NCBI GenBank assembly: GCA_958295935.1
Contig: OY282385.1
Span: forward strand, 2,686,181-2,750,180
Length of the DNA stretch: 64,000 nt
Origin: an uncultured Dehalococcoidia bacterium
GTDB lineage: Bacteria; Chloroflexota; Dehalococcoidia; Lucifugimonadales; Lucifugimonadaceae
Reading direction: 5' to 3'
The notes beneath the pieces are model-generated. The model did no database searches. It saw only the letters and a program-made list of their open reading frames with translations, and was not told the DNA's origin. This document shows, one piece after another, positions 50,404 to 59,571 of the stretch. The position numbers and the translations under genes are program-made. Numbering within the stretch: position 1 is the stretch's first letter; each line of letters opens with the position of its first letter.

Positions 50404-51069
50404 CTATCGCACCAGTGCGAGGACGACGGCGACCACTGCGACTACGAGGCCGACGTATGCTCCCCAGTGCAGGAGTGTATTAGCCGAGTGGCGTTCGAGC
50501 TCTACTGTGCGCGTTTCAAGGGCTTCGGCGCGGGCCTCGGCTTGCGAGTCGAGTTCTGATATGCGCGTCTCGAAGGCTTCAGCGCGGGCCGCGACTTGCG
50601 AGTGGAGCTTTGATATGCGGGCTTCAAGGGCTTCGTCGCGGGCCTCGGCTTGTGAGTCGAGCTCTGATATGCGCGTCTCGAAGGCTTCAGCGCGGGCCGC
50701 GACTTGCGAGTAAAGCTTTGATATGCGGGCTTCAAGGGCTTCGGCGCGGGCCGCGGCTTGCGAGTTGAGCTCTGATACGCGGGCTTCAAGTTCCTTGATT
50801 TGGGCTCTGGCCTGCGGGTCGCTTGAGTCGAGCTCTGATATGCGCGTCTCGAAGGCTTTAGCGCGGGCCGCGACTTGCGAGTAGAGCTTTGATACGCGGG
50901 CTTCAAGTTCCTTGATTTGGGCTCTGGCCTGCGGGTCGCTGTCTGTATGAGTCTCGACGTGCCTGGCGAGCAGCTCGTGGTTCTTTATGACCCTGGGAAT
51001 GAGTTCCTTATTGATGCGGTCCTGCTGTTTCCAGAACTTTACGCGCTCGCCTATTTTCGGTTCATCCAT
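50404..51069 (-). CDS. Tandem-repeat coiled-coil protein with C-terminal membrane anchor
   Basis: A 221-residue protein from an ATG with AGGAG ~9 nt upstream. Residues ~1-45 are polar. Residues ~55-195 are an uninterrupted heptad coiled coil made of 18-residue repeats that alternate between ALEARISKL-type and AFETRISEL-type units, preceded by two copies of SDPQARAQIKELEARVS. Residues ~200-218 (LLHWGAYVGLVVAVVAVVLAL) are a single transmembrane helix near the C-terminus, so it is a tail-anchored protein with its coiled coil in the cytoplasm. It is co-transcribed with the nuclease-like protein and could tether or sense it at the membrane (inference). Confidence 0.8.
   Translation of the reverse strand: MDEPKIGERVKFWKQQDRINKELIPRVIKNHELLARHVETHTDSDPQARAQIKELEARVSKLYSQVAARAKAFETRISELDSSDPQARAQIKELEARVSELNSQAAARAEALEARISKLYSQVAARAEAFETRISELDSQAEARDEALEARISKLHSQVAARAEAFETRISELDSQAEARAEALETRTVELERHSANTLLHWGAYVGLVVAVVAVVLALVR
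50511..50908. repeat. 54-bp tandem repeat array inside the coiled-coil gene
   Basis: Seven or so units of 54 bp (18 codons), with a 108-bp higher-order period because two unit types alternate. Units share blocks such as CGCGGGCC and TTTGATATGCGGGCTTC on the plus strand. Copy number is likely to vary by slippage. Confidence 0.8.
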
Positions 51070-51158
51070 GTTTAGGTTCTCCTGGCTCCAGGTTCATTTC
51101 TGCGCTCCGGCAGGCCGCAGAGCGGGGTTCTCCTAGTGGGCCTCTTCGGCTTCAGCGG

Positions 51159-51953
51159 TCACTTTACTAGGCGGCGGCGCAGCAGGATGGCGGCGATGGG
51201 GAAGAGTAGGGCTGTGAGTCCGATTATGTATAGGGCGGAGAAGAGGTGTGAGAGTCCTAGGTCTGCGGTTATGAATCCTCGTGCGAGGTGTACGGCTGGC
51301 GTGAGGGGTGCGGCCCATGCTATGGGTTCCACCCAGTCGGGCAGAATGGATATGGGGAAGAATGCACCGCTGAAGAAGTATAGGGGTGTAGCCACGACGG
51401 TGAATGTCAGTGAGAGAGTGTGTACGTTGGGGGCGAGGGCTGCGAATATGAGGCCGACTGCGCCGAACTGTACTCCGACCATGGCTGCGGCTAGCAGTAG
51501 TCCGATGCCTGAGAAGGAGTTTACCCATCCTAGGGCGGCGGCGACGGCGGTTATGCAGATGGCCGTAATGATGCCCCTTGTCATGGCCCATGACATGTCT
51601 CCCATGGCTATTTCGCGCACGCTGACCGGGGCTGTCAGTACGGTTTCGTAGACTCCTTTCTGCATTCGGAAGAAGGATCCCCATGAGCACTCGAAGATGG
51701 AGTGGAACATGGCGGATCCTACGATGACTCCCGGGGTGACGAATTGGGCATAGGGCACGCCTTCGACGTCGTTAACCAGCGTTCCTACGCCGACGCCTAT
51801 GGCTACCAGGATGACAAATGGCTCGATGAAGTACCAGGTCATGGCCGTGAGCCAGGTTCGTTTGAACACGAGGGCGTGGTGGAACCACATTCCGGTCACG
51901 CTTCGCACCCTGACGCCAAAGACGCGGGCGCTGGGGTATGTGGTTGCCATCAT
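51159..51953 (-). CDS. ABC-2 type transporter permease
   Basis: A 264-residue membrane protein with six predicted helices, of the ABC-2/NodJ-DrrB class. After a short polar N-terminus, WYFIEPFVILVAIGVGVGT begins the membrane region; GVYETVLTAPVSVREIAMGD is the conserved cytoplasmic coupling segment; PLYFFSGAFFPIS is the usual motif before the last helices. The ATG overlaps the stop of the ATPase gene (ATGA), so the two are made together. Exports an unknown lipid, glycan or drug-like substrate. Confidence 0.9.
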   Translation of the reverse strand: MMATTYPSARVFGVRVRSVTGMWFHHALVFKRTWLTAMTWYFIEPFVILVAIGVGVGTLVNDVEGVPYAQFVTPGVIVGSAMFHSIFECSWGSFFRMQKGVYETVLTAPVSVREIAMGDMSWAMTRGIITAICITAVAAALGWVNSFSGIGLLLAAAMVGVQFGAVGLIFAALAPNVHTLSLTFTVVATPLYFFSGAFFPISILPDWVEPIAWAAPLTPAVHLARGFITADLGLSHLFSALYIIGLTALLFPIAAILLRRRLVK

Positions 51954-52882
51954 TCGTCGTCCGTGAGCGTCACGCCGGTCATGGACAGGAAGACGTCTTC
52001 GAGGTTGGATGGCCGATAGGAAATGCGGACGCCTTGGAGGCCGGACAGGTCTGGCCGTTGTCCGTTGGAAGCCGTCACCGTGATGACGGGGCCTGCATCC
52101 CGGCAATTGAAGCCTTGGTTTTCTATCCAGTTGACCACGTCTTTCCTGACTCCGTTGGCGACTCTTACCAGGGCGACTTCCGGGCCTGCCCGGCGGGCTA
52201 CGAGTTCGTCGGGCGCGCCCTGGTCGAGTATTTTGCCGTGGTGCATGACGGCCAGGCGGTCGCAGAGGGCTGCGGCTTCTTCCATGTAGTGTGTGGACAT
52301 GAAGACGGTGACGCCTGCTTCTTTCATGGTTTCGAGTTCTTGCCATACCCGGTTGCGGCCCTGGGGGTCGAGTCCGGTGGTGGGTTCGTCGAGTACGACC
52401 ACTTGCGGCTCGGTCATGAATGAGCGCGCTATTGCGAGTCGTCTCTTCATGCCGCCGGAGAGGGAGTCGATCTCATCGCGGGATTTTTCGGTGAGGTTGA
52501 AGAACATCAGGACGGCATCGGCTCTTCTCCTTGCCTGTGCGGGCGAAAGGCCTGCGATGAACCCGTAGGCGATGAGGTTGTCCCTGGCGGTAAGGTCGGT
52601 ATCTAGGCCGTCCTGCTGAGTTACGACTCCGAGTACGTTTCTCACTTCTCTGGGTTGGCTCGATACGTCTATTCCGGCGACCGTCAATTTTCCGGAGGTG
52701 ATGGGGGAGAGTCCGCTCATCATGCGCATGGTGGTTGTCTTGCCCGCGCCGTTTGGGCCCAGCAGCCCGTATGTCTCTCCTCTTCGCACTTCGAATGAGA
52801 CGCCGTCGACTGCGGTGGTCTTGCCAAATCGCTTGGTTATGTTGGATGCGCGAATGACGGTCGTATCGCCGTCGCTTTTCAT
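51950..52882 (-). CDS. ABC transporter ATP-binding protein (DrrA/NodI-like)
   Basis: A 310-residue ABC ATPase. Walker A GLLGPNGAGKTTTMR near residue 40, signature LSGGMKRRLAIARS near 142, Walker B VVLDEPTTGLDP near 162 and H-loop STHYMEEA near 195. The ~80-residue C-terminal extension is the DrrA-type regulatory domain. It drives the permease encoded directly downstream. The 173 nt between its start and moaD-E hold no feature that I can support. Confidence 0.93.
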   Translation of the reverse strand: MKSDGDTTVIRASNITKRFGKTTAVDGVSFEVRRGETYGLLGPNGAGKTTTMRMMSGLSPITSGKLTVAGIDVSSQPREVRNVLGVVTQQDGLDTDLTARDNLIAYGFIAGLSPAQARRRADAVLMFFNLTEKSRDEIDSLSGGMKRRLAIARSFMTEPQVVVLDEPTTGLDPQGRNRVWQELETMKEAGVTVFMSTHYMEEAAALCDRLAVMHHGKILDQGAPDELVARRAGPEVALVRVANGVRKDVVNWIENQGFNCRDAGPVITVTASNGQRPDLSGLQGVRISYRPSNLEDVFLSMTGVTLTDDE

Positions 52883-53055
52883 GTTTGCCTCTTTGGCACT
52901 GAGGATGGCCGCGGTCTGACGAATGGGGCGCGCTTACTCTTTGCCGGGTCCGCCTTTTCGATGGCGCCCAATCATTGGGATAGGCTTACGTGGGCGTCCA
53001 AGGGCGTTTCTTCAGAGAGCGGCGCCCTCGGTGGGTGCGTTCGATTGCGGCCGGG

Positions 53056-53757
53056 TCACGGGCGGTCTCCTGCGGAACTGCCTGGCGCGTCGCCTATCCA
53101 CACCTCTCCGCCTTCGAAGTACTCTTTCTTCCATATGGGCACGATCTGCTTCAGGCGGTCGACGAAGTAGAGTGCGGCCTCGAAGGCGTGCCGTCGGTGT
53201 GGTGCGCTAACTGCGAGGGCCATGCTCATTTCTCCGATTTCGACCCTGCCGGTACGGTGTGCAACTGCGACCTGTCCGATGTCGAATCGGTTTTTCATTT
53301 CGGTTATGAGCCGCATCATCATGCGTTCCGCCATGGGTGTGTATGCCTCGTATTCGAGGTGTAGGACTCGGCGGCCGGCGTTGTGGTCTCTTGTGACGCC
53401 TAGGAAGGTGACTATCGCGCCGTCGGCATCCCTGCGTACAAAGTCAGCGAGCGATGCGGGATCGAGGGGTTCTTGGGTTATCACCACTTGTTGTTCTTGG
53501 CCGGTCGCCAAGGCGCCTCCGCTGACGGGCGGAATGATTGCGACCTCGTCCCCGTGGTTCAGTCTGGCGGTCTCCTTTGCGTACTCTCCATTGGCGGCCA
53601 GCATTACCGTTGACGGCAGGCGCCAGGCGCCGGGGACGGCGCGGGCTGCTCCTCGGAGGGCGTCGGCTACGGTGGCGGGTTCCTCAAGTTCGACTTCCAA
53701 GCGGGATATTCCGGCGGCTTCCCGCACTCCTGCAAAGAGACGTACCGTTACTATCAC
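53056..53757 (-). CDS. MoaD-MoaE fusion: molybdopterin synthase
   Basis: A 233-residue fusion of both molybdopterin synthase subunits. Residues 1-81 are MoaD, a ubiquitin-like sulfur carrier, ending IIPPVSGG; residues ~90-233 are MoaE, with FLGVTRDHN, HLEYEAYTPMAE, VAHRTGRVEIGE and the catalytic-Lys region PIWKKEY. Together they insert the dithiolene sulfurs into precursor Z. The carrier Gly-Gly (80-81) is internal, yet it must be a free C-terminus to be thiocarboxylated, so cleavage after it is expected; the cleaved fusion MoaX of Mycobacterium tuberculosis is a known precedent. It stands alone here. Confidence 0.93.
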   Translation of the reverse strand: MIVTVRLFAGVREAAGISRLEVELEEPATVADALRGAARAVPGAWRLPSTVMLAANGEYAKETARLNHGDEVAIIPPVSGGALATGQEQQVVITQEPLDPASLADFVRRDADGAIVTFLGVTRDHNAGRRVLHLEYEAYTPMAERMMMRLITEMKNRFDIGQVAVAHRTGRVEIGEMSMALAVSAPHRRHAFEAALYFVDRLKQIVPIWKKEYFEGGEVWIGDAPGSSAGDRP

Positions 53758-53868
53758 CGTGTAAGGACCTTATGGGAAGAAGGGTGGGGAAAGGCCGCCT
53801 GGCTGGGTCGAACGCGCTGGTGCGTATTGTTCCAGTATAAGTTAGAGTTTCACCCGGTGCGGCCTGCT

Positions 53869-53898
53869 TTGACGGCGTAAAGTTCGGGGTCGTAAACT
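53869..53898 (+). promoter_or_regulatory. Probable rpsP-khpA promoter
   Basis: TTGACG (53869-53874), 18-nt spacer, TAAACT (53893-53898), about 105 nt upstream of the rpsP start. Only one off in the -35 box and two off in the -10 box. Confidence 0.5.
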
Positions 53899-54002
53899 TG
53901 AGTGACGTTGCAGGCTGTGCGTATTCAGAGTTGAATTGCGCTTCACCTTAGCCGGGGGCCGCTGCGCGAGCAGGGCGTCAGCCCGGAGTGTTTGGACAGG
54001 AC

Positions 54003-54263
54003 ATGGTACGAATACGTTTGCGCCGGATGGGCGCGAAGGGGCGGCCCTTCTATCGTGTGGTAGTTGCGGATCAGAAGGCTGCGCGCGACGGCCGGTTCGT
54101 GGAGCAGATCGGGACTTACGATCCACTTCCGGATCCTCCGGCGGTGAAGATCGACGAGGCCAGGGCGTTGCACTGGCTGCGCAACGGAGCGCAGCCCTCC
54201 GACCCGGTGGCGCACCTGCTGAAGAACGCGGGGGTTCTTGACAAGGTGAAGTCAGGTGACTGA
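54003..54263 (+). CDS. rpsP: 30S ribosomal protein bS16
   Basis: An 86-residue bS16: [22 protein letters not shown] at the N-terminus, then [18 protein letters not shown] and a conserved [11 protein letters not shown] choose the ATG at 54003, the usual bS16 beginning; a GTG 15 nt upstream is in frame. The last 8 nt overlap khpA. In many bacteria rpsP and this KH protein are neighbours of rimM and trmD; those are absent here. Confidence 0.95.
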   Translation: MVRIRLRRMGAKGRPFYRVVVADQKAARDGRFVEQIGTYDPLPDPPAVKIDEARALHWLRNGAQPSDPVAHLLKNAGVLDKVKSGD

Positions 54264-54558
54264 TTCCACAGAGGCCTCGACGCAAGAGCAAGATGCGGCG
54301 GATGCGGTCGAAGGTGAGTCACAAGACCGGGTGGTAGAGCTCGTGGAGTTCATCGCCAGGTCACTTGCAGCGAACCCCGACTCGGTTAAGGCGACGGTGC
54401 GGGAGGAGAACGATCAGACGGTCATCACTCTTGAGCTTGATGAGAAAGACAAGGGGAAGGTGATTGGGCGTCAGGGGCGTGTGGCGCAGGCGATACGGTC
54501 TCTTCTGCGAGTCGCTGCGGTGAAGCAGGATACGCGTATCGGCCTCGAGATCGAATAG
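54256..54558 (+). CDS. khpA: KH-domain RNA-binding protein KhpA
   Basis: A 100-residue protein with an acidic, disordered first ~22 residues followed by a KH domain: [19 protein letters not shown], then the GxxG loop in [17 protein letters not shown]. KhpA binds RNA, usually with KhpB/Jag, and affects cell division and sRNA biology in Gram-positives. The GTG start lies inside rpsP (8-nt overlap), so translation is coupled. The 282 nt after it hold only the yebC promoter. Confidence 0.92.
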   Translation: MTDSTEASTQEQDAADAVEGESQDRVVELVEFIARSLAANPDSVKATVREENDQTVITLELDEKDKGKVIGRQGRVAQAIRSLLRVAAVKQDTRIGLEIE

Positions 54559-54780
54559 TCCGGGGCGCTTGTGGCTTCGAGGTCCAAGGGCCTGCAAGGG
54601 CGTTGGGTTTGCTGCGGCCTGCGCGGTGAGGCGTGCGTGAGGGGGCTTGCGGCGATGCTGATAGGCCCTGAGTTCAGGGGATCCGGCTCAGTGTAGGAGC
54701 GCGGGTACATGAAGTTGGCAGCGCGCTGGCTGGAGTGGATACTGAACGGTGGATCATGAGCGTAGACCCTGCCAGATGTC

Positions 54781-54789
54781 TGCTATAAA
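54781..54789 (+). promoter_or_regulatory. Extended -10 promoter of yebC
   Basis: TGCTATAAA is an extended -10 element (TG-n-TATAAA), 51 nt upstream of the yebC ATG; no good -35 box is seen, which is usual for this promoter type. Confidence 0.45.
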
Positions 54790-54840
54790 CAGGGGCTGGG
54801 CCGTCGCGCGCATTTACCCGGAGGGTGAAGGTTTACAGCT

Positions 54841-55605
54841 ATGTCTGGTCATTCAAAGTGGAGCACTATAAAGCACAAGAAGGGCATGGCCGACGCTCGT
54901 CGGGGTCAGCTGTTCACCAAGCTTGCGCGAGAGATCATGGTTGCGGCTCGCGAGGGGGGCGGCGACCCGGATACTAATTTCAGGCTGCGTTTGGCGATTG
55001 ATACCGCCAAGTCGCAGAACATGCCCAAGGACAACATCGAGCGTGCGGTCAACAAGGGGGCAGGCACCAGGGACGGGTCTGCCGATGCGCTGGAGGAGAT
55101 CACCTACGAGGCTTACGCGCCGGGCGGGGCGGGTCTGCTCATCCAGGCGGTAACGGACAACAAGAACCGGACAGCCTCGGCCATCCGCTCGCGGGTGACG
55201 AGGAATGGGGGCAGCCTGGCCTCGTCGGGCGCGGTGTCATGGAATTTCGAGACCAAGGGATTGATCAGCGTGGAGGTGGCGGACGGGGAGCCGGAGGAGG
55301 TGGCGCTAGAGGCGGTGGATGCGGGGGCTGAGGACGTGGACGTGATGGAGCGGACCGTGGAGGTGACTGTTTCCTTCTCCGGTCTGGGACAGTTGCGGGC
55401 AGCGGTGGAGCAGTTGGAGGGCGTACAGATCGAGCGTGCGGAGATTGCGTTGATTCCCAACAGCACGGTTCCACTGGAGCGTTCTACGGCTATCCAGACT
55501 TTGCGGCTGCTGGATGCGTTGGAAGAGTTGGACGACGTTCAGAAGGTGTTCTCCAATGCGGATTTCCCGGATGAGGCGCTTGAGGCGTACGCGTCCACTT
55601 CGTGA
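54841..55605 (+). CDS. yebC: YebC/PmpR-family translation or transcription regulator
   Basis: A 254-residue YebC (TACO1) protein. It opens with SGHSKWSTIKHKKGMADARR, the invariant family start, followed by FTKLAREIMVAAREGGGDP and NMPKDNIERAVNKGAG. Members bind the ribosome and relieve stalling on proline-rich stretches, or bind DNA in some species. Length is as usual. It precedes uvrB by 156 nt in the same direction. Confidence 0.95.
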   Translation: MSGHSKWSTIKHKKGMADARRGQLFTKLAREIMVAAREGGGDPDTNFRLRLAIDTAKSQNMPKDNIERAVNKGAGTRDGSADALEEITYEAYAPGGAGLLIQAVTDNKNRTASAIRSRVTRNGGSLASSGAVSWNFETKGLISVEVADGEPEEVALEAVDAGAEDVDVMERTVEVTVSFSGLGQLRAAVEQLEGVQIERAEIALIPNSTVPLERSTAIQTLRLLDALEELDDVQKVFSNADFPDEALEAYASTS

Positions 55606-55761
55606 ATGGCACCGGGTCGGCGCGTTTGGGGGTGTCCGGGGCAGGGGCGGAAGAGCATCGGAGCGGTGTTGCGCGGGCGGTACGGGCAGGACTTCGCCGC
55701 GAGGTCGCGGCTGCTGAGGGGCCTGGGCTAAGGTCGGGCTGAGAGCGAATCGAGAGAACTG

Positions 55762-57774
55762 TTGCCGCCTTTCAAGATCAGATCAGAGTTTCGGCCAACC
55801 GGGGATCAGCCGCAGGCTATCCGGGAGCTTGTGGAGGGCTTTGCCGAGGGTCTGAAGCGGCAGACTCTCTTGGGGGTTACGGGATCGGGCAAGACGTTCA
55901 CGATGGCGGGCATCATCGAGCAGGCTCAGCGTCCGTCGTTGGTGATAGCCCACAACAAGACTCTGGCGGCGCAGTTGACAACGGAGTTCCAGGATTTCTT
56001 TCCTGACAACTCGGTGCAGTATTTCGTTTCTTACTACGATTATTACCAGCCCGAGGCGTACGTTCCTCAGTCGGACACCTACATAGAGAAGGAGTCGGAC
56101 ATAAACGAGGAGATCGACCGTCTGCGGCACGCTGCGACTCGTTCGCTTCTGACGCGACCGGATACCTTGATAGTGGCGTCGGTGTCTTGCATCTACGGGC
56201 TGGGGTCTCCTGAGGAGTACCGGAGCGTTGTTCTCAACATCCGCAAGGGAGAGGAGACCGGTCTTCGCAAGACGGCGCGCCGTCTTGTGGACATGTATTA
56301 CGAGCGTAACGACATGGACATGTTCCGCGGCCGCTTCCGAGTGAGGGGCGACACTATCGAGATCATGCCTGCTTACGAGGAGTTGGCGGTGCGCGTGCAG
56401 TTCTTTGGGGATGACGTGGAACGGATCCAGGAGCTGGACCCACTGACCGGGGAGGTGTTGTCAGATCGTGAGGACATCGACATCTACCCTGCCAAGCACT
56501 TTGTGACGCCGAGCGAACAGCTGGAGGATGCCCTTAGCGACATCGAGAGCGAGTTGGAGGGGCGGCTAAAGGAGCTGAGGGACTCAGACAAGCCTTTGGA
56601 GGCGGCTCGTCTGGAGCAGCGCACCCGTTTCGATCTTGAGATGCTGCGCGAGGCGGGGACGTGCCCAGGGATCGAGAACTACTCCGGGCCTCTGGGTCGT
56701 AGGCCTCGGGGTTCCGCTCCCTGGACGCTGCTCGACTACTTTCCGCCTGGCTTCCTGATTTTCATCGACGAGTCCCACATCACTCTGCCGCAGATTCGGG
56801 GTATGTATCACGGGGACCTGTCGAGAAAAAGGACGCTGGTGGACTATGGTTTCCGTCTGCCATCGGCGCTTGACAACCGTCCCCTGTCATTTGAGGAGTT
56901 CGATGAGCGTGTGAACCAGATCCTCTACGTCTCTGCGACTCCCGGGCCTTATGAGGCGGAGTGGCAGCAGAAGCGTGTGGAGCAGATCATTCGGCCGACG
57001 GGGCTTGTGGATCCGACGATCGAGCTACGGCCCACGGAGGGGCAGGTCGATGATCTGATAGAGCGCATCCGGCAGCGTGTGGAGCGAAACGACCGGGTTC
57101 TGGTTACGACTCTTACCAAGCGGATGGCGGAGGAGCTTTCCGACTACCTGCGCGAGATGGGTATACGGGTTCACTATCTGCATTCGGAGATCAACACTCT
57201 TGAGCGGTCGGAGATACTGCGCGACCTGCGTCTTGGGGTTTACGACGTGGTGGTGGGTATCAACCTTCTCCGGGAGGGTCTGGATCTGCCGGAGGTGTCT
57301 CTGGTGGCGATCCTGGACGCTGACAAGGAGGGTTACCTTCGTTCCGGCTCCTCGCTCATCCAGACCATCGGCAGGGCTGCCCGCCACATTGACGGCCACG
57401 TGGTGATGTATGCGGACCGGGTGACGGGGTCTATGCGTGAGGCGATAGGCGAGACTGACCGGCGTCGGCAGATCCAGAGGGCCTACAACGTTGAAAAGGG
57501 CATTGTTCCCAAGTCGATCGTCAAAGAGGTGCGGGATATTACTGAGCGGGTCCGTCAGGTGGCGGAGACCAAGGCTCCGTACGTCACTGTTTCTGATCTC
57601 CCGAAGAACGACCTCACCCGTTTGGTGAAGGATCTGCAGAAGCAGATGACTTCTGCGGCGAAGGATCTGGAGTTCGAGAAGGCTGCGATTCTTCGGGATC
57701 AGATCGCCGATCTGCGAAAGGTGCTCGTGGACATGGAAAGTTCGTCGGTGCAGACGGAGAAAGTCGGTACCTGA
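55762..57774 (+). CDS. uvrB: Excinuclease ABC subunit B
   Basis: A 670-residue UvrB, the damage-verification helicase of nucleotide excision repair. Walker [11 protein letters not shown] near residue 40, the beta-hairpin [12 protein letters not shown] near 93, DESH near 335, helicase motif [14 protein letters not shown] near 535, and the C-terminal UVR motif binding UvrC ([18 protein letters not shown]) near 637. The start is TTG. The gene ends 16 nt before the convergent MFS gene. Confidence 0.97.
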   Translation: MPPFKIRSEFRPTGDQPQAIRELVEGFAEGLKRQTLLGVTGSGKTFTMAGIIEQAQRPSLVIAHNKTLAAQLTTEFQDFFPDNSVQYFVSYYDYYQPEAYVPQSDTYIEKESDINEEIDRLRHAATRSLLTRPDTLIVASVSCIYGLGSPEEYRSVVLNIRKGEETGLRKTARRLVDMYYERNDMDMFRGRFRVRGDTIEIMPAYEELAVRVQFFGDDVERIQELDPLTGEVLSDREDIDIYPAKHFVTPSEQLEDALSDIESELEGRLKELRDSDKPLEAARLEQRTRFDLEMLREAGTCPGIENYSGPLGRRPRGSAPWTLLDYFPPGFLIFIDESHITLPQIRGMYHGDLSRKRTLVDYGFRLPSALDNRPLSFEEFDERVNQILYVSATPGPYEAEWQQKRVEQIIRPTGLVDPTIELRPTEGQVDDLIERIRQRVERNDRVLVTTLTKRMAEELSDYLREMGIRVHYLHSEINTLERSEILRDLRLGVYDVVVGINLLREGLDLPEVSLVAILDADKEGYLRSGSSLIQTIGRAARHIDGHVVMYADRVTGSMREAIGETDRRRQIQRAYNVEKGIVPKSIVKEVRDITERVRQVAETKAPYVTVSDLPKNDLTRLVKDLQKQMTSAAKDLEFEKAAILRDQIADLRKVLVDMESSSVQTEKVGT

Positions 57775-57790
57775 GCTTTCAGGGGGCCTT

Positions 57791-59128
57791 CTAGCGCGCG
57801 CGCGGCGATGGTTTGCGAGTGGCGGTCAGATAGAGCGCCCAGGCGCTTGCCAGGAGCGCTGCGGCCACGAGGAATCCTCCCTGGAAGCCGATTCTGTCGG
57901 CGATCAGGAAGCCTGCGAAGGGTCCCAAAGCGGATCCGAGGTCCTGCCAGGTGGAGTATCTGGCGAACGCCTCGGTGCGAACGGAGCCGGGCGAGGTTTC
58001 TCCGAGAGCGGTGTCGAGAGCGGTGTTGACTCCCACAGCCGCGATGAAGAGAACGGGCATCGCGGCGATTACTATGATCAAAGAGTCGAAAAGGGCTATG
58101 AGAGCCAAGGGTGCGACCATTGCGGCCATTCCGTAGGCTATAGATATTCGTCTACCTATGCGGTCGGACAGGTGCCCCAGGGGTACGCCGAGTCCGAGGT
58201 CGCAGAACCATCTGAAGCCCACTAGAAGGCCCGCCAGGGTGATTGCGGCGAGTGATCCGCCGAGTATGTTTCCGTTTCCGTCGGCGAACTCGGCGAGGTA
58301 TGGGGCGACGGTGGCGATGGCGAGGCCGTTGGCCGCGAATGCGGTTGCGAAGCGCATCAGGCTTATGGCGAGCATCGGCAGCCGCAGTTTCCGGCTGTGC
58401 TCTGGAAGCCTGGCGACGGCAAGGTTCCATGCGTCGAGGCCATTTCTCAAGACTCCGCCGTATGCACGGGTACGGGGCGGCCTGATATTGGGTACCTTGG
58501 CGGCGATGATTACGGCGAGGAGTCCGACGCAGGCGAGTGCGGTGAAGGTTATTTCCCTGGAGGTGAGTTGGAAGAGGGCGGCTCCTGCGGTGACTGCGAT
58601 GAGGCTTCCGAGTCGCTGTCCGGAGTTGAAGAAGCCCATGAGTCTGCCCCGCATGGCGGATGTTCCGACTCCGAATGCGGTCAGGTGGGCTGCGAGACGC
58701 ATGTGGGAGTATGAAACGCCCCAGACGATGCGCGCCAGCAGCAGGACGGCGAGACCGCTTCCAAGGCCGTATGCGAGCGTGGTGAGTGCGCCGGCGGCTA
58801 TGGATGCGACGAAGGGCCATCGGAGGCCAAAGCGTTGGTACACCAGCGCTGCGAAAGCGTTGCTGCCTAGGCGTATGAAGCGGTTGATGCTGAGGGCGAG
58901 GCCTATCCAGAATGATGCGGCGAGGCCAAGCTGGTCGCCGGCTCCGAATTCAAGGGCGGCCACGGGCAGTACGACGTACATGAGGGAGTCGCCCATGATG
59001 GCGGCGGTGGTTGGGGAGACGGCGTAGACCATGCCCACGGGAATGATGGATCGGACGCGCCTTGGCGGGGCAGGGCGTACTTCATCCCCGTCGTCAGGGT
59101 TTCCGCCGGGGTCGTGAAGCGTGGTCAC
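57791..59128 (-). CDS. Major facilitator superfamily transporter
   Basis: A 445-residue integral membrane protein with about 12 hydrophobic helices after a 30-residue polar N-terminus (PGGNPDDGDEVRPAPPRRV). The loop 2-3 pattern is RLGSNAFAALVYQRFGLR, and loop 8-9 has GHLSDRIGRRISIAYG, the MFS D-R-x-G-R-R motif. Substrate unknown; an efflux role is the default guess for this class. It converges on uvrB. Confidence 0.9.
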   Translation of the reverse strand: MTTLHDPGGNPDDGDEVRPAPPRRVRSIIPVGMVYAVSPTTAAIMGDSLMYVVLPVAALEFGAGDQLGLAASFWIGLALSINRFIRLGSNAFAALVYQRFGLRWPFVASIAAGALTTLAYGLGSGLAVLLLARIVWGVSYSHMRLAAHLTAFGVGTSAMRGRLMGFFNSGQRLGSLIAVTAGAALFQLTSREITFTALACVGLLAVIIAAKVPNIRPPRTRAYGGVLRNGLDAWNLAVARLPEHSRKLRLPMLAISLMRFATAFAANGLAIATVAPYLAEFADGNGNILGGSLAAITLAGLLVGFRWFCDLGLGVPLGHLSDRIGRRISIAYGMAAMVAPLALIALFDSLIIVIAAMPVLFIAAVGVNTALDTALGETSPGSVRTEAFARYSTWQDLGSALGPFAGFLIADRIGFQGGFLVAAALLASAWALYLTATRKPSPRAR

Positions 59129-59571
59129 GGCTGCATTCCTTGAGCGTTACCAACAGGATCGCGGCCGTATCTTGGGGGCGCGTCGAGGTTCATCATTCCA
59201 GGCTTGTCCGACCAATCCGAGGTCTATCCGACCTGCCTCACCATAGCAACATATTGGCGGTCAGGATGCTGGGAGCGTCTCATGGCTCTGCGCGGCGATG
59301 CGCTTGCAGTGAGTTCCATGGCCGGGTCGGGGTCGTCGCGCGTCTGGAATCCGGCATCCTCAAGGGTGATGGGTCATGGGTGAGCGGTATCGCGCCGCTG
59401 TCGCGGCCGTTCGCGAAGGACTCCTGCACAGGTTGCAACTGCCACAGCGGACGCGTCTATCCCTTGCGGGCGACGAGGTTGCGCCCCCGCGTAGGCAAGC
59501 GTAGAGAAGGACGCGTCCATGCCTTGCGGGCGGCGACTTGCCGTCAGGCGATTAAGCGTACTTGAATCTGA
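59129..59571. other. 443-bp intergenic region with a short direct repeat
   Basis: No gene is supported between the MFS gene and the protease gene. It contains a 28-bp direct repeat (59449-59476 and 59509-59536, three differences, 60-bp period) beginning GGACGCGTC and including CCTTGCGGGCG. The plus-strand open frame across it has no recognisable content. The MFS promoter is expected at its left end but I cannot name it. Confidence 0.6.
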
